This document shows, piece by piece, positions 12,754 through 24,191 of a stretch of 64,000 nt of DNA. The notes under the pieces are model-generated. The model had not been told where the DNA came from. It did not search any database and saw only the letters and a program-made list of their open reading frames with translations. The position numbers were made by a program, and so were the translations under genes. Source of the DNA: Sipunculus nudus (taxonomy: Eukaryota; Annelida; Sipuncula; Golfingiida; Sipunculidae); contig CM049316.1 in assembly GCA_026874595.1 (NCBI GenBank), positions 48,610,695 through 48,674,694 of the forward strand, read 5' to 3'. Every line of letters starts with the position of its first letter. The stretch's first letter is position 1.

Positions 12754-13421
12754 GTATCATGTTCATATTTTGACTTTATTCCACCACACACTGGACTCCC
12801 CTAACTGGATCATGTAGAACTGCCCTTGTTAATGTACAGTTCAACCCGGTCTTGCAGACACCTCTCTAAGGCAGACAACTGGCTATTACGGACACAATAT
12901 AGTAGTCCCCTCAATTTTCCATATATGTATAGGTTAAACCCTCTCTGGGGCAGACACCTGCCTAAAGCTACGATTCCTCTTATGAAATGCAGTTGTGGCT
13001 ACAGTTGCGGTTGTGGCCAGGGTACGGTCGCTTTTGCTGATAAAGTCAAACATATGATATTATGAAGGACTGATTCCTTTTATGCAGTTGTGGTCACAGT
13101 ACTAATCTGACCCATCATCCAACAAAATTTTTGTCAGATCATGTAGCGACCGTTCCAACAAAAAATTTTAAACGGATGGGGTCCCACTAGCCTCTGCTTT
13201 CAAGGTTCGCCAAATTCTTTGATCTTTTGTCGGCATCAAAATCAGAGACAATAAGGCTTTACCTGTAAAAACATTCTTGGCTGATTTCTCTTTGTACGGT
13301 CTTTACCTGTAAAAACATTTTTGGCTTATTTCTCTTTGTGTATGTCACAGTTTGATGTGCTCACACTTCCTACCAAGCGCAGGCCGGGAGGGGCCAGTGA
13401 CAAATTAACGCAGTGATTTTT
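12754..13421. other. Intergenic or intronic interval with a pogo-like terminus and a short duplication
   Basis: TA followed by CAGTTCAACCCGGTC at 12835-12851 resembles a pogo-type end. Alternating 'CTGGCTATTACGGACAC' and 'GGGCAGACACCTGCC' blocks follow to about 12965. A ~50-bp direct duplication ('ctttacctgtaaaaacatt...ggcttatttctctttg') occupies about 13256-13340. Confidence 0.4.
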
Positions 13422-15852
13422 AGCTAAGCTGACTATAAGTCATCTGAGCTATAGTCGTGGTCCATTGTCCGTCGTCCGTCCGTCTGTCCGTCCGTCCGTC
13501 CGTCCGTCCGTCCGTCCGTAGATGTGGCACATTTTGAAACCGTAAGACCTAGGAATCCAAAATTCGGCATAATGTTACATGTCCACAAGATCTCCTACCA
13601 AGCTGAAAACTGGGTCTTTGCAACTTCGTTCCTTTGAGAAATTAAGGAAAAACCTCAATTTTTTATTAAAAAACCTATTTTCACACTTCAGGACTGCCTA
13701 ATATCAAAACCACTAATCTGTTTTTCCTCATATTTACCATAAATATTCCTCTATATAGTTCCTATGTACATGCCAGAAATTATGTCTGTATTATTTAATT
13801 TAAAAGAGTTATGGGCCCAAACATAATGCATTTTGTAAAAAATCAAGAAAGATATTTGATCACTTAACACAAAAAATGTTAAAGCTATGGACCTTTTTTC
13901 CAGTAATATAACTTTAATTAATCAAAATAAATTGTACACCCAAAATTAGATGAAAATCTTTTAAATTTTTTAAAATATTAATAAAAATAAAAAATTGGTA
14001 CCTTAAATTTTGCCCAACTTTGACCATGGCACGTTTTTTTCCTGTAAGTACTGTGGATTTAATTTTCACAGCATGTTTTTGTTAGCATTTCAACTGTTAA
14101 CACCAACAATTTGAAACCAGTTGATCAAAAACTGTAGATTTTATTCAAGTTTTCAAGCACCAAGTAACATATTGTTCACATCAAGCTAGTGTTATGCAGT
14201 TTGCAACAGCACAGCTCCCCAGCTTCAGCTCTAAGTTCCTTAAATTCGGCATACAGTTAGATGTCTCCAAAATCCCCTACCATGCCAAGAATTTGGTCAC
14301 TAGGACCTAATACCTTCGAGATATTAATGAAAAACTTCATTTTTCCATTAAAAACCCATTGTTACACTTCAAGACTGCCTAATATCAAAACCACTGATCT
14401 GACTTTAATCATAATTAATATACATATTTTTCACATGCCAGAATGATGTCAGTATTGCGTAATTGTTTTAAGTTATGGGCCTAAACATAATGCACTTTGT
14501 AAAAAATCAAGAAATATATTTACTCCCTTAACAAAGGCATTGCTGAAGCTAGAGATTTTTTTGTCAGGGATGTAACATTATTTAATCAAGATTCAATTGA
14601 ATACCCAAAATTAGTTCTGAATTTTTCAAATTTTATAAGTTATTAGTATAAATATAAAATAAGTACCTTAAATTTCGCCCAACTGTGACCATGGCATGTT
14701 TGTTTCCTGTGAGCACTGTTGATATAATTTTCATATCATGCACACATAATGATTTCAGCTTTTTAGTTTAGAAAGCTGAAAGAAATTAGCCAAAAATTGC
14801 AGCTTTTATTAATGTTTTTTATGAGACCCTGTCAGACTTTGGCTCTCTCCAGCCCCTCTTGAGTCACCTGTATTATGCATGCTTGAGGCGAGGCATACAC
14901 AGAATCCAGGCAGCTTATGGCCAGCCACAGTTGATCCAGGTGTCCAACCCAACTCATCTAGTAGTTTTAACCAACAACATAACAATAAACAATAAATTAA
15001 TAAATTTTTATTGGTTTTTAATAACAAATTAAAGAAAAATAGAAAAGGAATTTGTAAGTTTATAATAACAGGAAATTAACTTGCAGTTACTGATGATATA
15101 AGAATCTTGTATCGATGGGTAGAATGTCACGTATTCCAAATAACACCATGCAGTCACCTATGGCATTTTTCAGTTCAATTTTAATGATAAAGAAGTAAAT
15201 CATATTATTCATTACTAATCATTAGGGATCATATGAAGGAAATTAATGATAGACAAAGATGCAGTTGATAATATTAATCTAGATTCCTACTGTGTCTAGT
15301 GTGTACATTGATGTGAAATTAGTCCAAAATGAATTTTTTACAGTTATTTTTTAATATAAATAAAAGCCATAAAACCAGGTACTTATGATCATTATTTAAA
15401 TGTGTGAATTTTGTATATTCTGGATTCTCAACATCATTGTTTGGTGAAAACTGAATAAATACCAGACATGGTGCGAATACTTTGTAATTGTATTTAAATA
15501 TGAATATGATTATGTACTCCATTATAAAATTTCTTGCATAAAGAATGAGAATTCAGGTAAAAATGAAAGTATATGAATACTCGTGCAAATACTTTCAAAA
15601 TGTATTCATGAATGCATTCATCAATATATTCTTTAATATTATTTTAATAATCATTTCAGTTATATATCATTTTAAAAAATCATATGATTCTCTTATTATT
15701 TTTTTAATTATTTTTTTTAATAAATAGTTAAACATTTATATTATATGTTCTGCTTATAAGTTTTTTGGCCAAGTCAAAATCTGTGTGACAATAGTACTCC
15801 ATTTGTTAATAAAATAAATGAAATCAATCCTCTTCCCTGTCTCCAAAGGTAC

Positions 15853-16550
15853 TATCACCAGAGTAATAATTTTATGATAATTCAAATCATTATATTTTAC
15901 CAATTGTCATTAGATTTTATAAGGTGATCAGTCCTAAGGAATGAAACAGGTATTTAGCAGACTTCTGTACAGAATAACTTTCTAATTACAATTCAGTTTA
16001 TTATTTAACTGCCAGCTCTTTGATAAGTGTTCACAGAGAATTCATTAATAAGCATGTTCATATATTTGACAGGGTTTACTCTTAAAGTGACAGGCACAGA
16101 TAAATTAATTAATTAACAGTTTAGACATAGGTGTTCTCAGAAGGGCAAGAAAGGTGTTGAATGTATTACACAATATGTCTTGTATTAATGCTTGAAGAAA
16201 TTCCTTAATTACAATTATTATTTTGGGCAAATGTATAAATAGAGATACTGGTTACTGAACCAGAGAGTGAAGGTCAGAGCTAAAGAGAAGAGAGTCGAAG
16301 AGTTAGAGAGCTAGCAGAGAGAGAAGAGACAGGAATAAGGACAGGAGTTAATACAGAGAGAGAGAGACAGAGAACAGAATCAGTTAAGTGGAAAATAGGG
16401 CAAACTATTAGAACATATATTTTGGACATTTGTTATTGTTAACTTTGATTGAATAAACTTGGAAGTAAATTACATCTGGATTAAAGAATTCTTCTATCTG
16501 AGAAATCAGCAACCTGTGAACAAAAGCACGTAAACAACTGGACGGTGATA
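15853..16550 (+). repeat. 5' LTR with TATA box and poly(A) signal
   Basis: It contains TATAAATA at 16234-16241 and AATAAA at 16452-16457, separated by a purine-rich GAGA tract (about 16262-16380). This gives a normal U3-R-U5 order with transcription rightward. Its 698 bp equal the 3' LTR in length. Confidence 0.9.
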
Positions 16551-16575
16551 GTTGGGGAGAATCCGGCTTGCGATC
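16551..16575 (+). promoter_or_regulatory. Candidate primer-binding site
   Basis: TGGGGAGAATCCGGC begins at 16553, two bases after the LTR end. It starts with the TGG expected to pair with a tRNA 3' CCA. I could not match it to a particular tRNA. Confidence 0.45.
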
Positions 16576-16663
16576 CAACTACTATTCGGTACATCAACGC
16601 CAAGTTAACATTAATTTGACTAATCCCCCCAGATCAAATTTGGACTAATTCCCAAGCTAAAAG

Positions 16664-17512
16664 ATGCCATTCCTTTGTATGATTTGGTTCCAAAAAAGAG
16701 GGCTCTGCTACAAGTGTGGATTTACATACAGCAGAGCCCATCAATGTCACTGTCCAGCTAAAGGAAAAAGATGCCACAAATGCCATCAACTGAACCACTT
16801 CGCCCGCTGCTGTTTTACACAACAGCAAAGTGCAAGAGAAGATGATGATATAACAAAATGTGGACCTGGAGACGTTCATTCTGGAAGAAGTTTTACAGCT
16901 CCCAGTCAACTACCCTTCATGGATATTTCAAACAAGGAACTTTATCAAACTTTAAATTTGAAAACTGTAGTCAATTTTGAGAATGATGCTTTGCGCATCA
17001 AGCTGAAGAAAAGAGTTAAGAAAGTTTCATCAGTTTCAGTAAATACTGTATCTGTGGAAGATGAACAGGTCAAAATTCAGTCACTTGAATTAGAAAATAA
17101 AGAGTTAGTCCAGGAAACAGAGAAACTAAATGATAGATTGGTTGTTTTGGAAAGAGAATTGGACAGATCAAAACACTACAACAATCAATTAGAAAGAAAT
17201 GCTGACATTCAAGAAGGGTTGATAAATGAACTTACCAAAAAATTGAAATCCCATATTAAAACCATAAGACAGTTAGATCAGCTACTAGCACCTCAGGTCA
17301 ATAATATATCTGTTCAGGGAGGAAGAGGTCACTTTCAAAGACAGAATTTTAATAGGCAAAGAAAGTGTAAAATGGAAAAGTGTAAAAATAGGGTCCAACA
17401 TTGTGAAATGTGCGGTAGATCCATAAGAAACAATTTTTGTAATATCTGTAAAGCAGAAACAAATGAATGTACCTTTTGCATGTATATTGTAAACAGTGAT
17501 GACGGAGAGTAA
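16664..17512 (+). CDS. Zinc-knuckle/coiled-coil protein of the LTR element (Gag-like)
   Basis: 282 codons; an in-frame TAA lies two codons before the ATG. Residues 15-28 hold a first Cys/His cluster (CYKCGFTYSRAHQC). Residues 37-50 form a canonical C-x2-C-x4-H-x4-C knuckle (C37, C40, H45, C50). The linker CPAKGKRC is the type seen in Ty3/gypsy Gag nucleocapsid regions. Residues ~118-200 are Leu/Glu/Lys-rich and look coiled-coil. The C-terminus (about 232-275) has three further CxxC pairs, perhaps a second zinc fold. No capsid-like region precedes the knuckles and no pol follows. It likely binds the element's RNA while enzymes come from a relative. Function is inferred. Confidence 0.8.
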   Translation: MPFLCMIWFQKRGLCYKCGFTYSRAHQCHCPAKGKRCHKCHQLNHFARCCFTQQQSAREDDDITKCGPGDVHSGRSFTAPSQLPFMDISNKELYQTLNLKTVVNFENDALRIKLKKRVKKVSSVSVNTVSVEDEQVKIQSLELENKELVQETEKLNDRLVVLERELDRSKHYNNQLERNADIQEGLINELTKKLKSHIKTIRQLDQLLAPQVNNISVQGGRGHFQRQNFNRQRKCKMEKCKNRVQHCEMCGRSIRNNFCNICKAETNECTFCMYIVNSDDGE

Positions 17513-18319
17513 ATCCCTAGTATAATAGGCGATAGTATATACCATCTAATAGTCCAGTGTGTTTATTACAATATACATGTATAGGAAATGTATATACTGA
17601 CTTGTAAAGACATGCCTTTTGGCACAGAATTGAGAAAAGAAAATGGATAGGTTTACATGGTTATTGGTAGTAATGAAGTATAAAAACTAATTAACACAGT
17701 GATGAAGACTTGTCTGAGTAGAAAATTAACATATATTTGCTTAATTTAATTGCACTTGGTGCTACTACTTTGTTTCAGCTTGTACTTTCACAAATTCTGG
17801 ATGCATATTATTTAGCTCACTTATTTCATTTCATTCAAAGTGATCACTGCCTTGAATTTGTCTTTTATCTATATTCATAAGTCATTTTTTTTATCAAAAT
17901 TAAGGATCCAACAGTTAGGACTAAATTATTAGATAAAAGGCAAAATCTCTGGCAGGTCCATCGTTTCTAAAAATTAGAATCATGTCAATTATGCACTTCA
18001 TCTCACGAGCCAAATGTATGCATCACTTAACAAATGAAAGGGGCAATGGCATGTTCTCATACTTTGTTATTTTAGTTTTTGTTCATTTTACTATGTCAGA
18101 ATATTCACTTTGATTGTATGTAGCATATTTACTATGTTGATGAAGATGATTATACTTGTTTTTACATTAATCCTATTATATCAAATTCAAGTGTTTTTAT
18201 GTGATGTAAGTTTAAATTAATGACAGCTTAAGTAATTTATATTGTGTAATTCTAACAATATAGTTATTTTTGTTGTTTGTTTTGACTCAGGAGAGTCAAT
18301 TTCTTGACGGAAGGGCAAC
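17513..18319 (+). other. Non-coding 3' interior of the LTR element
   Basis: AT-rich, without open frames of note. It ends in a short purine tract (GGAAGGG, 18309-18315) before the 3' LTR that could serve as a polypurine tract. Confidence 0.6.
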
Positions 18320-19017
18320 TATCACCAGAGTAATAATTTTATGATAATTCAAATCATTATATTTTACCAATTGTCATTAGATTTTATAAGGTGATCAGTC
18401 CTAAGGAATGAAACAAGTATTTAGCAGACTTCTGTACAGAATAACTTTCTAATTACAATTCAGTTTATTATTTAACTGCCAGCTCTTTGATAAGTGTTCA
18501 CAGAGAATTCATTAATAAGCATGTTCATATATTTGACAGGGTTTACTCTTAAAGTGACAGGCACAGATAAATTAATTAATTAACAGTTTACACATAGGTG
18601 TTCTCAGAAGGGCAAGAAAGGTGTTGAATGTATTACACAATATGTCTTGTATTAATGCTTGAAGAAATTCCTTAATTGCAATTATTATTTTGGGCAAATG
18701 TATAAATAGAGATACTGGTTACTGAACCAGAGAGTGAAGGTCAGAGCTAAAGAGAAGAGAGTCGAAGAGTTAGAGAGCTAGCAGAGAGAGAAGAGACAGG
18801 AATAAGGACAGGAGTTAATACAGAGAGAGAGAGACAGAGAACAGAATCAGTTAAGTGGAAAATAGGGCAAACTATTAGAACATATATTTTGGACATATGT
18901 TATTGTTAACTTTGATTGAATAAACTTGGAAGTAAATTACATCTGGATTAAAGAATTCTTCTATCTGAGAAATCAGCAACCTGTGAACAAAAGCATGTAA
19001 ACAACTGGACGGTGATA
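18320..19017 (+). repeat. 3' LTR
   Basis: 698 bp, identical in length to the 5' LTR, with about five substitutions (near 18416, 18590, 18678, 18897 and 18996). It is followed by the 4-bp duplication GTAC. Confidence 0.9.
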
Positions 19018-19158
19018 GTACTATCAAAATCATACATAAGCTAAACAACAACAACTCATAATACAGCTTATATTTATTACCACACAAAACCAGCATGTTC
19101 CTCATTTCTAAATAATATTTTTTATCATATATAACAGCTGAGCATCGTGACCCATAGG

Positions 19159-19523
19159 TCCCTTGTTCACAGTTGATATGGGCTTCCCATATCAGTGATC
19201 ATTGCACAATTATTAATGCAAACAAGGTCTTCATTCATGCAAAGCCATGAATTAATGAAAGGATTGTTGTCTTGGTAAGTCAAACTGATAATCTGTGTCA
19301 AATAAAGCCTTCACACTGCACTGATTGGTTGTTGTTTACGCCAGTTAAGGTTTGCAGTTTGATAACCAGGGTCATAGAAACTGCCTTAATCTCTAACCCA
19401 TTCTTCATGAAAGAAAACAGACTATAACAAGCCCATTAATCAAATAAAGTTTATTAAAATAAAAAAAACTATGTTCACCTATATAAATGCTTGCATGGCT
19501 CAGTTTTGCTGCCATGACAGCCT
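19159..19523. other. Unassigned interval
   Basis: It contains a small hairpin GATATGGG-CTT-CCCATATC (19176-19194). No gene seen. Confidence 0.4.
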
Positions 19524-19919
19524 TTGCCTTTTTATGCATTGGCATCGCCATCGAGATTATTGCAAATGAACAACAAAAGAAAAGTACCAGAAAATACCAC
19601 CTGGCGCCAGCACCCATACTCCCAGGCGGGAGCTCGCGTTGTCGGAGAAAGTGAAAATTATCATACCAATGAAACTACAAAGAAAGGCATGCGAACATTG
19701 GCAGACCAGTTTCATTGCAGAAAGACACAAGTTGTGAATATTCTGAAATGCAAAGCCGAATATCTAGCTGCTTACGAGGTAAATTCTGCTGGTGACAGAA
19801 AGCGGTTCTGCTCCAGGAGTCAAAAAGAGGAGCTGAAACTCACGGTATGGGAGTGGTTCCAGCAAGCTCGTACAGCCGACATTACGATATATATATGTAT
19901 ATATTGCAATGCATGGTAA
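19524..19919 (+). pseudogene. Tigger-like transposase fragment
   Basis: The 131-codon frame carries KGMRTLADQFHCRKTQVVNI, then LKCKAEYLAAYEVNSAGDRKR and LTVWEWFQQARTADI. This is the order in pogo/Tigger transposases: a first helix-turn-helix, a basic linker, and the start of the CENP-B-type second DNA-binding domain. The expected 'IPVSGP' continuation and the DDE catalytic domain are absent, because the frame runs into AT-rich sequence after TADI. A pogo-type terminus lies just downstream (to 20050). It is dead as an enzyme, and no left end was found. Confidence 0.75.
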
Positions 19920-19974
19920 TAACAAACTCTTTCTTAAATGTATGTTTTTTTCCATGACATTAAATTGAAAAACT

Positions 19975-20050
19975 GCCTTATAAGGACACCTGGCTATTAA
20001 GGACAAAATATGTCAGTCTCTTTACTGTCCGGATTAGACAGGTTTTACTG
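19975..20050. mobile_element. Right terminus of a pogo/Tigger element
   Basis: The reverse complement starts CAGTAAAACCTGTCTAATCC with TA outside (20051-20052), the expected pogo/Tigger end and target. Alternating 'AAGGACA' blocks inside it are also typical. It presumably belongs to the transposase fragment upstream. Confidence 0.65.
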
Positions 20051-20052
20051 TA

Positions 20053-20213
20053 AATGAAAACATGTAAATCATGTCACCAAGTTCAAGATCAGGTAGAACA
20101 GCATCTTCATTGATTTAAGCCGCTACTCAGTTTAAGTGCAGCCATTATCAGTCCAAGGATAATGTTGTATTGACTCCATCACCACCATGTACTGAAATAT
20201 CACGTTATTTCAG
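20053..20213. other. Sequence upstream of the CENP-L exon
   Basis: Non-repetitive. It ends in the acceptor CACGTTATTTCAG. Nothing else supported. Confidence 0.5.
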
Positions 20214-20301
20214 ACACAATTTGACTGCTGTATTAGCCCTGTCCAGCTGACCACAGTCAACCTGAGCTGGCTGCTCACCTTATGGACATCCACAGTAAAA
20301 G
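20214..20301 (+). CDS. CENPL: CENP-L exon (FDC...NLSW segment)
   Basis: 88 nt between acceptor TTATTTCAG and donor G|GTAACA. Only one frame is open: TQFDCCISPVQLTTVNLSWL, then LTLWTSTVK and one spare base. It matches the vertebrate CENP-L stretch I remember (FDC-FSPL...FNLSW...MWT). CENP-L is a kinetochore protein of the constitutive centromere-associated network. It pairs with CENP-N to read CENP-A nucleosomes. The exon exits with one base, and the next exon supplies two, giving Val. The intron after it is almost wholly a 56-bp minisatellite. Identification rests on memory of the family plus four further exons in order; no search was run. Confidence 0.8.
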
Positions 20302-20313
20302 GTAACATTGTGT

Positions 20314-23300
20314 GTGTCCATCAGTGCTGTGTGAACATCTACATGACTGTCATGTCTGACTGATGTTAGTTGTCCATCTGTGCTGTGTGAACATCTACAG
20401 AACTGTCATGTCTGGCTGATGTTAGTTGTCCATCTGTGCTGTGTGAACATCTACAGAACTGTTATGTCTGACTGATGTTAGTTGTCCATCTGTGCTTTGT
20501 GAACATCTACATGACTGTCATGTCTGACTGATGTTAGTTGTCCATCTGTGCTGTGTGAACATCTACAGAACTGTCATGTCTGACTGATATCAGTTGTCCA
20601 TCTGTGCTGTGAGAACATCTACATGATTGTCAGGTCTGAATGATATCAGTTGTCCATCTGTGCTTTGTGAACATCTACATGATTGTCATGTCTGACTGAT
20701 ATCAGTTGTCCATCTGTGCTGTGTGAACATCTACATGACTGTCATGTCTGACTGATGTTAGTTGTCCATCTGTGCTGTGTGAACATCTACAGAACTGTCA
20801 TGTCTGACTGATATCAGTTGTTGCTCTGTGCTGTGTGAACATCTACATGACTGTCATGTCTGACTGATATTAGTTGTCCATCTGTGCTGTGTGAACATCT
20901 ACAGAACTGTCATGTCTGACTGATATCAGTTGTCCATCTGTGCTTTGTGAACATCTACATGAATGTCATGTCTGACTGATGTTGGTTGTCCATCTGTGCT
21001 GTGTGAACATCTACAGAACTGTCATGTCTGACTGATGTTAGTTGTCCATCTTGGCTGTCTGAACATCTACATTACTGTCATGCCTGACTGATGTTAGTTG
21101 TCCATCTATGCTGTATAAACATCTACATGAATATTATGTCTTTCTGATATTTGTTGTCCATCTGTTCTGTGTAATTATCCAAATGATTACCATGTCTGAC
21201 TGATGTTAGTTGTCCCTATGTGCTGTCTGAACATCTATATGACTGTCATGTCTGACTGATATTAGTTGTCCATCTGTGCTGTGTGAACATCTACATGATT
21301 GTCATGTCTGACTGATGTTGGTTGTTCATCTGTGCTGTGTAAACATCTACATGACTGTCATGTCTGACCGATGTGAGTTGTCCATCTGTTCTGTGTAAAC
21401 ATCTACATGACTGGCATGTCTGACCGATGTTAGTTGTCCATCTGTTCTGTGTAAACATCTACATGAATGTCATGTCTGACTGATGTTGGTTGTCCATCTG
21501 TGCTGTGTGAACATCTAAATGACTGTCATGTCTGACTGATATTAGTTGTCCATCTATGCTGTGTGAACATCTACAGAACTGCCATCTCTGACTGATATCA
21601 GTTGTCCATCTGTGCTGTGTGAACATCTACATGAATGTCATGTCTGACTGATGTTGGTTGTCCATCTGTGCTGTGTGAACATCTAAATGACTGTCATGTC
21701 TGACTGATATTAGTTGTCCATCTATGCTGTGTGAACATCTACAGAACTGCCATCTCTGACTGATATCAGTTGTCCATCTGTGCTGTGTGAACATCTACAT
21801 GAATGTCATGTCTGACTGATGTTGGTTGTCCATATGTGCTGTGTGAACATCTACATGACTGTCATGTCTGACTGATATTAGTTGTCCATCTGTTCTGTGT
21901 AAACATCTACATGATTGTCATGTCTGACCAATGTCAGTTGTCCATCTGTGCTGTATAAACATCTACATGACTGTCATGTCTGACTGATGTTATTTGTCCA
22001 TCTGTTCTGTGTAAACATCTACATGATTGTCATGTCTGACCAATGTTAGTTGTCCCTCTGTGCTGTCTGAAGATCTACATGATTTTCATGTGTGACTAAT
22101 GTTAGTTGTCTATTTGTTCTGTATAATTATCTACATGATTGCCATGTTTGACTGATGTTAGTTGTCCCTCTGTGCTGTGTGAACATCTAAATGATTGTCA
22201 TATTTGACTAATGTTAGTTGTCCATTTGTTCTGTATAATTATCTACATGATTTTCATGTGTGACTGATGTTAGTTGTCCATCTGTGCTGTGTGAACATCT
22301 ACAGAACTGTCATGTCTGACTGATGTTAGTTGTCCATCTGAGCTGTTTGGACATCTACAGAACTGTCATGTCTGACTGATATCAGTTGTCCATCTATGCT
22401 GTGTGAATATCTACATGATCGCATGTCTGACTGATATCAGTTGTCAATCTATGCTGTGTGAACATCTACATGACTGTCATGTCTGACTGATCTTAGTTGT
22501 CCATCTGTGCTGTGTGAACATCTACATGATTGTCATGGTTGACTGATATCAGTTATCCATCTGTGCTGAATAAACATCTGCATGATCGCATGTCTGACTG
22601 ATGTTAGATGTCCATCTGTTCTTAGTTAACATCTACATGACAGTCATGTCTGACTGATGTTAGTTGTCCATCTGTGCTGAATAAACATCTACATGATTTT
22701 CATGTCTGACTGATGTTAGTTGTCCATCTGTGCTGTGTGAACATCTACAGAACTGTCATGTCTGACTGATGTTAGTTGTCCATCTGTGCTGAATAAACAT
22801 CTACATGATTGTCATGTCTGACTGATGTTAGTTGTCCATCTGTTCTGTGTGAACATCTACAGAACTGTCATGTCTGACTGATGTTAGTTGTCCATCTGTG
22901 CTTAGAGCCCCGTTTTTTCCGTTTTAACGGAAAAACAGACGGAAAACGGAATTAGGGTTCGAAAACGGAATAAGGGTTCAAAAACGGAATTATATCAAAT
23001 ACACGGAATACGACGGAAAGTCGGATTTAGAGCCGATTTAAACTGCAAATTAAAAAATTCTCACCCAATATCTTATTAAAAAATTCTTTCAAACTGCGCA
23101 ATACCGCATGTCATAGCGTCTCAGAGGCGAAATAGCTTTGAATATAATATAACCATACTTGTTTCAAATGTTTGAAATGATAGACGGTAAAAAACAGACA
23201 CTACACAGCAGAGAACTGTCTTGCCGATTCAGTGAACACATGCGCTGGATTACTTATGTGTGGGCCTGATGAAGAACCATTTATGTGAAGGACCAGGTAT

Positions 23301-24179
23301 AATTTTAAATATACGTAAAGTAACTATGGCATCAATGTTAGCAGTAATTAAATTTAAAATATTTTAAACAGCTTATTGAACACGTAATACATTTAATCAT
23401 CTGGATTTAAAAGTTAACTCTTAAGAAGATGTAGCAATTTTATTACATAAAATATAAAGATAAAACGGAAAATTCCAGAATTTTGATTTTATTAAAACAA
23501 AAAATAATTTTTTATAAAACGGAAAAAACGGGGCTCTATGTGCTGTATGAACATCTAAATGATTTTCATGTCTGACTGATGTTAGTTGTCCATCTGTGCT
23601 GTGTGAATATCTACAGAACTGTCATGTCTGACTGATATCAGTTGTCCATCTGTGCTTTGTGAACATCTACATGACTGTCATGTCTGACTGATGTTGGTTG
23701 TCCATCTGTGCTGTGAGAACATCTACATGACTGTCATGTCTGACTGATGTTAGTTGTTCATCTGTGCTGTATGAACATCTACATGATTTTCATGTCTGAC
23801 TGATGTTAGTTGTCCATCTGTGCTGTATAAACATCTACATGACTGTCATGTCTGACTGATGTTAGTTGTCCATCTGTGCTGTATGAACATCTACAGAACT
23901 GTCATGTCTGACTGATGTTAGTTGTCCATCTGTGCTGTATGAACATCTACATGATTTTCATGTCTGACTGATGTTAGTTGTCCATCTGTGCTGTATGAAC
24001 ATCTACATGACTGTCATGTCTGACTGATGTTAGTTGTCCATCTGTGCTGTATGAACATCTACAGAACTGTCATGTCTGACTGATGTTAGTTGTCCATCTG
24101 TGTTGTATGAACATCTACATGATTTTCATGTCTGACTGATATTGGTTGTCCATCTGTGCTGTATAAACATCTACATGAC
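20314..24179 (+). repeat. 56-bp minisatellite filling a CENP-L intron, ~58 copies
   Basis: The unit is roughly 'catgtctgactgatgtta' + 'gttgtccatctgtgctgt' + 'gtgaacatctacagaactgt', spaced 56 bp (for example, catgtctgac at 20351 and 20407). It starts about 12 bases after the 5' splice site and stops about 12 bases before the 3' splice site, so the intron is essentially the array plus one MITE (22903-23538). Variants alternate GATGTTA/GATATCA and ATGACT/AGAACT, suggesting local block duplication. Confidence 0.95.
22903..23538. mobile_element. 636-bp MITE with 24-bp TIRs and 6-bp target duplication
   Basis: It begins TAGAGCCCCGTTTTTTCC and ends with its exact inverse; 24 bp pair perfectly. It is flanked by TGTGCT on both sides (22897-22902, 23539-23544), which belongs to the minisatellite unit. 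The interior has short ACGGAAT...AGGGTT subrepeats and no transposase frame. The TAGxG-type end suggests a hAT-like or other 6-bp-duplicating superfamily, which is not resolved. Confidence 0.88.
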
Positions 24180-24191
24180 TTTTTTTTCCAG

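Larger units (their letters stand above)
15853..19017 (+). mobile_element. Young non-autonomous LTR retrotransposon, 3,165 bp
   Basis: Two 698-bp direct repeats (15853-16550, 18320-19017) differ at five positions by eye. They flank a 1,769-bp interior with one ORF. The termini are TATCACC...GGTGATA, not TG...CA. GTAC flanks both sides (15849-15852, 19018-19021) as a 4-bp target duplication. The related repeat at 49436 shows the empty site 'aaaggtactattaaaatc'. A primer-site-like TGGGGAGAATCC begins two bases after the 5' LTR, and a purine-rich GGAAGGG lies just before the 3' LTR. No protease, reverse transcriptase or integrase frame is present. Confidence 0.9.
13422..19158 (+). mobile_element. 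Family A repeat, copy 3, split by an LTR retrotransposon
   Basis: It has the head AGCTAAGCTGAC...CTGAGCTATAG after TTTTT, then a long GTCC/GTCT tract (13466-13520), and the tail CAGCTGAGCATCGTGACCC ending CCCTTG at 19158. Its body closely matches the copy at 47638-49584, with an extra partial duplication of the front module starting near 14245. The LTR element at 15853-19017 interrupts it. The uninterrupted site is visible in the other copy at about 49436-49446. Confidence 0.75.

Noticed and set aside
17513-18319. Hidden reverse transcriptase or integrase in the LTR element
   Set aside because: All frames are closed by frequent stops and no YxDD or integrase-like motifs were seen.
20314-24179. 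CRISPR-like array
   Set aside because: Repeats are contiguous 56-bp units with no unique spacers, in eukaryotic intron DNA. The same applies to the 34-, 43- and 51/55-bp arrays.
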